This document shows positions 35,621 to 45,719 of a stretch of 64,000 bases of DNA, in pieces. Position 1 is the stretch's first letter, and each line of letters begins with the position of its first letter. This DNA comes from Anthostomella pinea (lineage: Eukaryota; Ascomycota; Sordariomycetes; Xylariales; Xylariaceae), in the NCBI GenBank assembly GCA_963556695.1, contig CAUWAG010000012.1:2418001-2482000 (forward strand), given 5' to 3'. The position numbers were made by a program, and so were the translations under genes. The notes under the pieces were generated by a model. It saw only the letters and a list, made by a program, of their open reading frames with translations, was not told the origin of the DNA and did no database searches.

Positions 35621-36857
35621 ATGACATCCCCATCGCCATCGTCAATCGACGTCCATCCTGGCGCCAACGGCGAGTGGTATTCTGTCGATATCAAGGATGA
35701 GAAACTCGAAGAAACCTCCAGCACAGTAAAAGGGCCAACTGAACTGCGGCAGCAACAACACCAACCCACTACCGAAGGTGAAGAAGACGAGGACCAGCCG
35801 CGCGGCCTCGTCTCGTACCACGAGCTGCCCCCTTGGTACCAGGATAACCCGCACATCCGCCACGGCTACCGACCGGTGCTGCAGTCGGCGCGCGCCTGCC
35901 TGCGCAGCTGGACTTATCTGCACAACGAGACGCTCAACATATACACGCACCTGGTGCCCGCCGTCGCCCTGCTGCTTGGCGAGGGCTACTTGCTGGCCTA
36001 CCTGTATGAGCAGCACGCGGACCGCGTCGCCGCCGACGACTATGCCATCGTGGGGCTGCTGCTCCTTGCCGCGACAACGTGTCTCGGCCTGTCAGCCGCC
36101 TACCACACGCTCATGGCCCACTCGCACAGCGTCGAGGCGCTCTTCCTCCGCTTTGACCTCGTGGGTATCGTGCTCCTGACGCTGGGCTCATTTATCAGTG
36201 GGATATATGTCACATTTTGGTGTGAGGTGTTCGAGAGGCGGGTTTATTGGTCAATGGTATGTCTTTCTGGTTATGTTGGATGGCACCCTCCTCTACACTT
36301 GTTGGATGGATGTATTCTTCGCATTTTTCTGACTCCTGACAGATCGGCTCCCTGTCCTTTGTATCCATCGTTATAATGCTGGCGCCGCATTTCCAAGGAC
36401 AGAAGTGGCGCACCTTCCGTCTGCTGACACTCGTCTGCACCGGGCTGGCGGGCGTTGCGCCCTTCATTCATGGTATCAAGATGTTCGGCTTCGCGCAGAT
36501 GGCCAGGCAGTCCGGGTTGCCGTATTATCTGGCAGAGGGCGGTCTGTTCCTGCTGGGCGCTGTTGTGTATGCGGTAAGTCCTCTACAATCCTGCTCCGCA
36601 AACTCAAAATTGTGTGAAAGGTGAACGAGTTACCCAGATACAAAATGTGAGACGTACGTATGGGTGATTTCGGAACTACTAACACCAAATGCGTTTTGCA
36701 GACGCGATTCCCCGAGTGCACAAGCCCCGGCAGGTTCGACATTTACGGGTCGTCTCATCAGATCTTCCATGTGCTTGTTGTGCTAGCGACGATAGTCCAT
36801 CTTGTGGGCGTTCTTAACGCTTTCAGCTACAACTACCATCATAGACAGTGCTCGTGA
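35621..36857 (+). CDS. PAQR / haemolysin-III family seven-TM protein (Izh-like)
   Basis: Membrane protein of the progestin and adipoQ receptor family; yeast Izh proteins affect zinc and sterol homeostasis. Exons 35,621-36,256, 36,343-36,573 and 36,702-36,857 join in frame to 340 residues. The N-terminal 65 residues are polar. The family core starts with [20 protein letters not shown], then [10 protein letters not shown] (about 102-111), AAYHTLM with the first metal His (about 162), FDLVGI, and the C-terminal HQIFH pair (about 308 and 312). All three His of the buried zinc site of this family are present, so it is probably a functional hydrolase-like or signalling protein. It ends shortly after the last helix. 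Confidence 0.92.
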
Positions 36858-37377
36858 CGACGGAGTTGAATGGCACTGAGAAGGTGCAGAGTCCCTTGGG
36901 GAGGTTGCTGCGGCGGGCAACAGGTTGCTGTGGCGGTTTGCTGCAGCAACGGTATGCGGATTACGTTTGCCAGACCTCTACCGGGGGCTCTGGGTCTTCA
37001 GGCAATGGCAGAGTCACTTTTCTTGGCTGTCACCGCCTGCTACTGGTGCCCCCAGGTTTTCTGATTGGCCAGATCTGATAGAAAGTCTGGGGGAGCTAAT
37101 GAAAGGCAGCCTTCCGAAAGAAAGGCGGGCTTGTCAAATTACCAAATTGGACAAAATATTCGGTATGCGGGTTGCGTTTGCCAAGCCTTTACCAAGGCAC
37201 ACCTACTTGCTTTCACCTGAGTTTCACCAGAGGCACCTACCAACAAACGCGGCGGCGAGCTCCAGTCTCTTCAGTCAATGCGATGCACACCTGACCTCTT
37301 CGGTTACACATTTCTCGCCTTTCATCCTGCTCTCTCGCGGCTGTGCTTCTTTCGCTGCCAGCCTCTCTCGGTTCAGG
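36858..37377. other. Intergenic upstream of the dioxygenase-like gene
   Basis: It contains two diverged direct repeats (listed separately). No gene. Confidence 0.5.
36951..37193 (+). repeat. Pair of 32-bp direct repeats in the upstream region
   Basis: GGTATGCGGATTACGTTTGC at 36,951 recurs as GGTATGCGGGTTGCGTTTGC at 37,162, and both continue to CTCTACC or CTTTACC. The differences are mainly transitions. The copies lie about 211 bp apart and end about 185 bp before the next start codon. Confidence 0.7.
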
Positions 37378-39459
37378 ATGGCCTCAACGGCGGTGCCCAT
37401 TGTCCAATATGGTGTCGAGAACAAGAACATTCCTGGCGATCCGACTTGTTGGAAGATGAAGGAATGTGGCAACATTTGTCATTGGGCTGACCAGTCTCGC
37501 CGCGAGGTGAATATGCCAGCTCCCCTAAGGGTCATGACTGACAGGTACAGGATTTCCCACCGTTTGGTAACACCGATTTCGAGATGAGTGACGATCCCCG
37601 AATTGCGTCCATCCGCCAGTTTCTTTCCAACCTTGCCAACATTGAGAACATGATGCACGAACACGGAACGGTCATTCGAGATACGGCCAAAGAATTCATC
37701 ATTGACTCCGTAGTCAACACGTTCGGTGTTCGTCTCATCAAGCTGCACGACGTATCATTCAAGGACAAGGCGTCGTACAAGAAAGCTGCGAGGTCTAAGC
37801 AGGTTGAGAAGCTATCTAAGGCGAAGATGGCCGACAAGGAGCCTCCTATGGGCTGTATCGTAGAGGATTTCCTCATGGCGCAGCGGCTGAGTCGTGGCGA
37901 GGCCCCCACCATGCCCATGCATCGTCCAAGTACAGAGAACCCCCAAGGCGCTGAAAACTGCAAGAAATGGTATTCGGAGATGCGCCGCGAGTCCTGCCGT
38001 ACCTTCTGGGTTAAAACGACCCGGCAAGAGCGCGATTCGATGCGCGCCGGAGCCCAGCAACCCTCCGCAGACCTGATCCCCTTGATTCAGCAGATTCGGA
38101 ACGAAGACAGGTCTCACACCAAAGATCACTTCTGGTCGTACCAGCGTGATGAGCTAGCGGCCGAGGACCCCAACATTTACGAGCAAGTTGACAAAGATAT
38201 TGTAATCGTGTTGGACAAGGATAATGAGCTGCTTCTCTGCAAGTTCGCGGGCTTGTTCCGTCTCCTTTTCGGCGAATACGAAGTCTCTAAGCTTCAGGAG
38301 GCTTTACGCAAGTGGGCATCGCTGCCAGCTCTCCCAATTCCGGAGACGGCCCGCCATATGGTGGATGATTTCATTCGTGACACCAAACATCCAAAGATGG
38401 ACCTTGAAAAGGCCACGACCCTTGAGGAGGTTGAGCAACGGCAATCCTGTGTCGCGCACTACGGTACATGGGCCATGAAGGGTCACCTCAATCCTGATGC
38501 TGTAACGCTAACTCCGGACACGAATCTCTACTACGGTCGGCCAAGAAAACTCTTCCAGGACTATGTCTTTGAGTTGATGCCGACATTCAAGGAGAACGTT
38601 CTGGGACTCGGCTCGGAGGTCGTGAGATTCCTTCTTAGTGCCATGGCACCGGACGAATACCAGGAGTGTTGTGACGTGTTCAAGGGCATCCCAGACGTCC
38701 GGAAGATGAAGATGTCCGAGCCGACGTTTGCAACCCTGGCGGTCCTTGGCATCAACACGTACACGCAACGCCATGTCGACAACAACGATGTCGAGTTTGT
38801 ATTCGCTGGCCTACTCGCCCTTGGCAATTATACTGGTAAGTCGGATAGCATTGGTCATCTTTCTCAGCTTGTACTTAGATTCATCTTTAGGAGCCAATAT
38901 TTGCTTCCCTCAATTGGGCATAGAAATGCCCTACCAGACCGGCGATGCCGTCATATTGCGCGGTACGGAGATGGAGCACTTCGTGCGCGACTGGACCGGT
39001 TACCGCATGTTCCTGCTGGACACAAACCATCGTCCAGTCCGCAGATACGCACACAGGGTCATGGGCAAGCTTCCGCCGAAGCCGAGAGACTCGTGGCATC
39101 CCGACAGAATCAAGGAGAGACTGGAAGGCCGTAAGCGCGAGCGCATCCCGACGTCGACGACGCGCTCGGGCTTGTACAGCCCCTGCTGGGTCGAATCAGC
39201 ATCGCCGGAGCCTGAGGAGCTGTACGAGAGCGATGTTCATGGTGCAGGTACGTTCCTTTCTCCGGGCAATCCGCTCTTCCTCACCATGTACCGTGCTACC
39301 GTTGATGGATTGCTGATTCGTTGAACAGGATACCTGGGTCGATACCACGACAGCGACGAGTCATCTTATGAGCGCTCGGGAGGAAGCAGCGACGATGACA
39401 AGGGAGAGCTGCTCGTTCCTCTCCCTGCTGCGTCAGGGGACCCTATGGTGCTAGGATAA
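37378..39459 (+). CDS. 2-oxoglutarate/Fe(II) dioxygenase-like protein, possibly TET/JBP-related
   Basis: Four exons (37,378-37,506, 37,545-38,835, 38,891-39,247, 39,329-39,459) join in frame to about 635 residues. The first exon gives a short Cys-containing head (CWKMKECGNICHW). The central part is helical. A double-stranded beta-helix-like region starts near residue 370. It has a candidate iron triad HxD (QRHVDNND, His about 453 and Asp about 455) and His about 503 in GTEMEH, followed by Arg about 512 in WTGYR as a 2-oxoglutarate anchor. Basic stretches (KPRDSWHPDRIKERLEGRKR) and an acidic tail follow, suggesting a nuclear location. The architecture recalls the fungal 2OGFeDO domain group to which TET/JBP nucleic-acid oxygenases belong. 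The substrate is unknown; protein or RNA hydroxylation are equally open. Confidence 0.68.
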
Positions 39460-40736
39460 CTAGCGGTGGCTATGGTATGCTCGCGAGGGGACTTGTGGAG
39501 GAGAATTGTACGTTCGTGCTGATACTGCGTTGGGCTTCCAGTTCTCGCGCATAGCCGACATCAGCCAGTGTTTCTCGGTTCCTAGTAGGACCATGGGAAG
39601 CCTGTACTTCGGATCAGTGTGCGATCTGGAACTAAGACACCATTCTGTAGTATCATGTCTGGAACCTGCGATGGCAACCACGAGGTGCTTCTTCTTTTCC
39701 TCGGTGATTATGCGCTCGCTCTTGGCCCAACGCGTTGCCAGCAATCAGCTTTTCTTGACTTTTCTGCGACGCCAACATAGTGTACCTATCACGTGAACAG
39801 GGTGGTCAGGATCATACTTTCGTGCTGAAGATGACCAGATATTGCTCGCCAACCGGTGTAGTCTCGGGGACACAGCCCTGACAGTGTTCACCTGTAGAGT
39901 TCTGCTCTCCTCCATCGCGATTATTAGATACTGGCACCCGTTCTCTGTACCTTGGATGCGCGTCACCTCAGTCCAAGCAGAGACCAGTGACGATGACACT
40001 CTCGCGGCTTTCGCTCGGGGCCGGTTCACCTTACCGCGAGTAAAGTAATTGCGGTGGATGATGATGTCCAAAACAAGAATCTGACTGTTTTGTTTCTTGC
40101 CCGAAATGGGGTCACGCCGTCGGTCTTTGTTTGATAGTCATGCTTGTTTCGGCCAGCTCAATTCAAGGTCCATGCCGCAATCACTGCCTCTCTACCAGGC
40201 TGTAGCCTGCTTCCATGGTGTATAATCACCAGAGAGGTCAGGTACCTTTGCCAGTGAGTTTAGATCGTTCCTTGATTCAAGATCCGCTGACATACGCATT
40301 TTGAGTATCTGCCCCAAGGTATAGCAAAGAGAACAGCAGCTCTGCCCAGTGGCAGGTGTCTCGAGAGCTCTGGATGCATACTGCCGCTATTAATAGCCTA
40401 CTACAGTATGACGCTGAGCCTGAGGGAAGCGAATGCATCCCTGTCGTCGATCCGGCACGGGTTAGCCGGGTGGTATCCGCTATGGACTTTCCGCCATGGC
40501 ACGATACTTGGCACGGAGCTCGGCACGGCAGCCGCCACGCGTCATTGAACACGAGACATCGAACAGGAATTGGAAGCAGCTACTGCTACTGCTACTGCTA
40601 CTGCGACTGGTACCTTGCAGATTCCAGGTCCGACCCGCGTTCCTCAGTCTCGGCTGGCCGTGTGACGGACCTTCACCTGCCAAACACACAACAATACCTA
40701 TCTTGTGAGAGTTCATACTGGATCTTAAGTTTCGAG
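39460..40736. other. Intergenic, 1.3 kb, with a CTACTG microsatellite
   Basis: The frame of the CDF gene is open for about 127 codons upstream, but the peptide is low quality (RHGSRHAS, YCYCYCYC) and reads as leader. A (CTACTG)n repeat lies at about 40,579-40,604. Confidence 0.5.
40579..40604 (+). repeat. Hexanucleotide CTACTG microsatellite
   Basis: About four perfect CTACTG units lie about 130 bp upstream of the CDF start codon, probably in the leader. Confidence 0.8.
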
Positions 40737-42283
40737 ATGGTCGGCAAGCGAACCGCCACGTTTAACTCGGCCCGCGAGGTCGTCGACGATCAGTTCAACA
40801 ACGGCTCGACCAAGAAGCGACGGCCGGGGCGCAACGACGACGATCTCGAGAGAGGCCGACCGCTCAGCGCACACAGCAATGGAGACGCGAAGAAGAACGG
40901 GGCCAGCGGGCGTCCTCGCCCGCGCATATGGCGCTTCCAGGACGTGGCGCGAACGGCGCTCGAGGACAAGCGGCGCGACGACCTCAAGAACGCGCTGCTG
41001 ACGGGCATCGACCGCAACGGGCTGGAGAAGTACCGCAAGAGCGACGCGGACCTCAAGGCGACAAAGCAAAAAAAGATCCGGCGGTTCTACGAGGGCCAGA
41101 ACGAGCGGCTCAACGACTGGCTCGAGGTCGACGCCATCGTCATGGCCATCGCCGACGACGTGCTCGAGAGCATGAACCCGGACCCGGACCACGACGGCGA
41201 CATGGAGCGCCACGGCGGCCTGCAGGACGTGCAGGGCAACGTCGGGGAGCTGCTGCCCGAGGACGAGAAGACGAAGCGCGCGAAGGCGAACCGAAGGGCC
41301 AAGTGGGCTATCAACATCAATGTCATCGCGAACGTCTTCCTGCTGGCGGGCAAGATCGTCGCGGCCCTGTCGACGGGGTCGCTGTCGCTCATAGCGTCCT
41401 TGGTGGACTCTGCTCTCGATCTGCTGTGCACGCTCATCATCTGGTCGACGAACAGGCTGGTCGGCTGGCGGCTCGACGCCCTGCAGAAGCGCTTCCCCGT
41501 CGGCCGACGCAGACTCGAACCCCTCGGCATTCTCGTCTTCTCCATCATCATGGTCATCTCGTTCATACAGATCCTGCAGGAGTCGGTGCAGAAGATCATG
41601 CCGCTCAAGGGCGAGCCCGAAGTCCTGTCTGCGACCGCTATTGGCGCCCTGGTGGCTACTATTGTCGTCAAGGGTATCATTGGTCTGGGATGCCTGCCCT
41701 TGAAGACGACGCAGGTCCAGGCGCTCGTGCAGGATTGCAAGACGGATGTCTTCTTCAATTCGTTGTCGCTTTTGTTCCCTTTTATTGGATACCAGGCCAA
41801 TATCTGGTGGCTCGACGTAAGTAAACGAAACATATTACCCGACGCCCGCTACAGGCTACCTACCTGCCACACACACACACTGGCTAACCGTATACCAAAA
41901 CCATCTAGCCCGTGGGAGCCGGCCTCCTATCCCTCTTCATAATCTACGACTGGGGCCAGACATGCTTCGAGAACGTCGTACGTCTATGCGGCGAAGCCGC
42001 CTCCCCAAAAACGCAGCAAAAAGTCATGTACCTCGCATATCGTTTCAGCCCCGTGGTGCAGGGCTTCAAGAGCGTCACGGCTTACCACTGCGGCGACGGC
42101 GTCTGGGTCGAGTTCGATGTCTTGTTGGACGAGAAGACGTCGCTGCACGAGAGTCATGATATTGCTGAGACCCTGCAGTACTGCGCCGAGGGCCTGCTCG
42201 AGGTCGACCGCGCTTTCGTCACTACTGATTACTCGTCTTCGGGGCCGAAGGGTCATGCTGAGGATGCGGAGCGGAATCATTGA
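40737..42283 (+). CDS. Cation diffusion facilitator, Mn-type signature
   Basis: Metal/proton antiporter of an internal membrane. Two exons, 40,737-41,816 and 41,909-42,283, give 484 residues. A long charged cytosolic N-terminus (about 190 residues) precedes the membrane domain: WAININVIANVFLLAGKIVAA, then SGSL-type STGSLSLIASLVDSALDLL. The TM2 site is DSALD (about 224-228) and the TM5 site is DCKTD (about 333-337). Zn-type CDFs have His in the first TM5 position, so the two DxxxD pairs point to the Mn-CDF subgroup. The C-terminal cytosolic domain (SVTAYHCGDGVWVEFDVLL; HESHDIAETLQ) is complete. The likely role is removal of manganese, or perhaps iron, to vacuole or Golgi. Confidence 0.9.
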
Positions 42284-42789
42284 AGGAAGGAATGTGAGCT
42301 TTTGGGGCTTGGGGTCTTGGGGGTTGCTTTGTACGATTGTACGCGTGGACTTCTGACACTGGCATGAACTGTACAAAGTGTACTTCTATCTCTGGTATAT
42401 ATCCTGTAACTTTAGCAGCCCGCGCTTATCCTTATATGTATATTGTGTTTTCTACTTTAAGGGCGCAAGGGTTTCAACGGGATGGCGCATTTCGGGGCAT
42501 CCGAGAGTTGTACTAAGTATTATACCTATTTTACCCATAATAGAGTCTTCGTCATATCGCGTCCGCCTCGCTGCGTCACGCATTCAGATGCGTCACATGT
42601 GCCTATGGCTTTGCACTTCGTCTTGGACGATTCGCTCAATACCCATCCAGCCGGATGAGCAGGCGCTGCTGTCCGACCGTCCCCTCCACCTCCATCCCTC
42701 CCATCGCCCGGGCCAGCCCGCGCAACCGCAACCATAGGCGGATACGGCGCCGTTATCGCCCCGTGGAAATCCCCCAATCCCCTTGCCGT
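42284..42789. other. Intergenic between convergent genes
   Basis: The CDF gene and the CxxC protein gene end towards each other here. Nothing else is seen. Confidence 0.5.
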
Positions 42790-43481
42790 CTAAGCCTGTT
42801 CGGGGCTCCTGGGACGGCGCGCCGCAACCTTCTTCCCGCAATTGCCGCACTCGAGCCGGACCGTCCGCGGGAGGCAGGAGAAGCAGGAAAATGAGCTACC
42901 ATTCCGGCTAGGTCAGCGATTATCTTTCCCACTTTCCCCCCCACCTCTTCACTACTTATATACCTTGCGCTTAGGGATAAAGGCTAAGAACTTACGTCTC
43001 GGTCGGGGACCTCTCCACGGCGGACGCGACGGCCTCGGTCCGCCAGTTGCAGGAACGGCAGACGATCCAGACGGGCGGATCGGCCGGGGGTTCGAGGGTT
43101 TTGGTACGGCCCGGCGTTCCCGTTCCCGAGACTTCTAGTTCTGCAAGTGGGATTTCGTTACGGATAGTTAGGGGCTGATGAACAGGTGGTGGTGGTGGTG
43201 GTGCGGTTGTGATCTCGTTGTTGCTTGGTTTCCTGTTGTCAGACCTGTTGAATGTTGTTGGCAGAGGGAAGGGAGAAGGTAGATGGGAGAAGGGGCTCTC
43301 ACTCTGCCTGGAGCAACTTCTTTGCTATAAACTTGCGAAGTTTACCCTCGCGCTTGGACTGGGACAGCGCTTCCGTAGCTTGGTTGGCTTGTGGATGTGC
43401 GGTGTCGTCTATCGTAGTAGACGACCCAGGTCTTGGAGCATCCTCAAGCAAGAATCTGTCATTGCGATTTGGTTCGTTCAT
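42790..43481 (-). CDS. Small zinc-ribbon-like protein with three CxxC motifs
   Basis: No single open frame shows this gene; it appears when three minus-strand exons are joined: 43,481-43,303, 43,232-42,996 and 42,895-42,790 (introns GTGAGA..CAG and GTAAGT..TAG). The product is about 173 residues. The N-terminal part is polar and helical (MNEPNRNDRFLLEDAPRPG; KREGKLRKFIAKKLLQ), followed by a run of six prolines encoded by a GGT/CCA repeat. The C-terminal part has CRSC, CFSC and CGNC spaced like a zinc ribbon and ends ARRPRSPEQA. Frame is kept over both introns and there are no stops, which is strong support. I cannot name the family; RNA-polymerase-type or ribosomal zinc ribbons are alternatives. 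Confidence 0.6.
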
Positions 43482-45717
43482 CTTGATTGCGCAGGGACTC
43501 TCCAGTGAGGAGAATGGATTAGCTTATACTTTCAAAGGGGATGCGATGATAGACGAGATGCGTGCAGTGCTCAGCAGGATGGATCACGCGGAAATACTCG
43601 TCTACTTCTATTCTAATCCTTACATCGCGGTCGCAGACTGACTTGGCCAACTACACGGCTGGCATGAATCTGAGCCCTCTAAGACACATGTTCAAGCTAC
43701 AGGTGAATGGAAAGCTACACAAGTGCTATCACGAGATTTTCTATAAGTAGATACGAGATGGTGGTGATGAGGCTGTGGTGACGCTGCAGTGCGGCACGGA
43801 CGCGTCGGCCGGGGAATACGAGGAATGGGGGACTATAATAGAAATCACGTACTTACCAACGTTTCAACTCAGCCCAGACGGGCTGAGTGGGCTGAAACGA
43901 ACGGCTATCCGTGTGGCTTGAGTGGTTCACTCCAGAATGTCTTTAGGCCCCTGGGTATTCATTCCTGTCTGAACCCGTATCAAGAGGTAGGATCGACATC
44001 AATTGGAACGAAGCCACATGTGCAGTCTACCTGGTTGAAGGCAACACCTGAAGACTAGAGTATCATCCCTTGCTTGGATGTCGTCAACGTCATTCTTGCC
44101 CTGCCTACCGGTTGGCTCCAAGCATCGAAATATGCAATAGTCAAGTCCTCGAGGTCTGTAAGGCCAATCTTTATGTTCCGCGCCAATTTTCCACACTGCG
44201 TGCTTTTGGGCAGAACACAGCACGGTATTCTACAGGGGCATTACGATCACCACTGAGTTGGTAGATCCGTAGACATATCAGAACCCGTTGACGGTTGTCT
44301 CTGGTGGGAGAAGGTGGACCTCATCATGATGTCTGAATAATGAGGGAGGGCTGATGAGAAGACGAACGTCGGTATGGATTTGTTAGTCTTAAGAGATAAC
44401 TAACGTGTTCCCGGCTATTACCGACAAACTGATCATACCTGGAATACTCTCTTTGGTGAGCGGCGATGGAGTGAACGTTCATCGTCAAGAGATTTCCATG
44501 CGCTTCTCAGAGGAGTATCTCAACTCAAGAAGAGGTCATCAGGACTTCATGTCGAGCGTCAAATGTGATCTGACGTATGTGAAAGTCAGCACTGCAAGCA
44601 GTATATGTCCGTAGGTGTGCCATCAAAGAACCGCATTAATGTATCACGAGCACCCCTTCAAACATTTGAGAGCTCGACTTGGACCTCCGCTTAAAAGCAT
44701 CTGGCTTACAAATTATGAGCGCGAAATCTTTCCCTATAGCACACCAGGCTGCAGCGAACGAGAGCAGCAGGATCCAGGCTATAGCGCAGCGCAGCTGGTG
44801 GTGGAAGTCGCTTGCCATGTGTCATTACTTACATGCCCAACGGCACGCGACCTGCCGGTATCCAGCAGCAGTGCACGAGACAGATATTGCGCAGTTTCCA
44901 AGCTCGTACTGAATGTATTATGTGGCGTTGTTAGTGTCTGCCCGCTGGCCGGGCTGCTAGGACGATACTGTGATTATGAATGCGATTACGCGACAGCGTG
45001 ACCAACCAAGCGACTCTTGCTGCAGGTTATGAGGCGAGCCATGTAATTTACCAGACTGCATACTGGGTTCGTTGCGTGTCTGCACGATGTGTCTATCCGT
45101 ATCTGGCTGCTGAGGGACTTCGTTGTGATGGTGCTATGGTTCCGTCCGTACCTAATGAGCGAGCCAGTATGGGATGATGATGCCGCTGAAATTTGGGCCG
45201 TCGTGGTCATACTCATCAGTAATGGTGCTTGTGGTCCTCTTGATCCTTGGATGAGGAGGGCCATAAAGAGAAAAAAAGATGTTTCAGCCGCTAGAGGCTA
45301 AAAATCGAACCGCTGTGCCTAAGAATATCTTTAAGAATACTTCCTAAGAATATTTCGCTAGGCCGTACCAACCCGGCTAAGAAACAAACGCGACAAACAC
45401 GTATATATGTCCTGTACCGTCGTGGGTGCAGAGAGGAACGGGTGGACATGTGCAATAAGTGCGCAAGGTGGCTGAACTCCACACGAAAAGAGAAAGGGGT
45501 AATATAATTTAGGTGGGGAGGGGTGGACCAGCACCTCCGAACGCAAAGAAGGTGTACCCACATGTGACAGTCTGTAACCGCGAAGGAAATGATCTGGTTT
45601 AAGGAATACAAGCAGTCTGAAGGAACGCCAGCGGTTGGCTCTGCTTCATTCTTGGACTTGCCGTCGAGAGTATCTCGCTGATCTCGGCGGCGGCGGTTCC
45701 TCCGCTCACTGAGTCAG
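43482..45717. other. Intergenic, 2.2 kb
   Basis: Up to the transposon insertion site. Several short frames occur on both strands without domains. A local hairpin-like stretch (CAGCCCAGACGGGCTG) lies near 43,870. No gene is supported. Confidence 0.45.
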
Positions 45718-45719
45718 TA

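Noticed and set aside
40356..40736. In-frame N-terminal extension of the CDF gene
   Set aside because: Low-complexity YC repeat and no CDF-like sequence; the ATG at 40,737 begins a plausible charged N-terminus.
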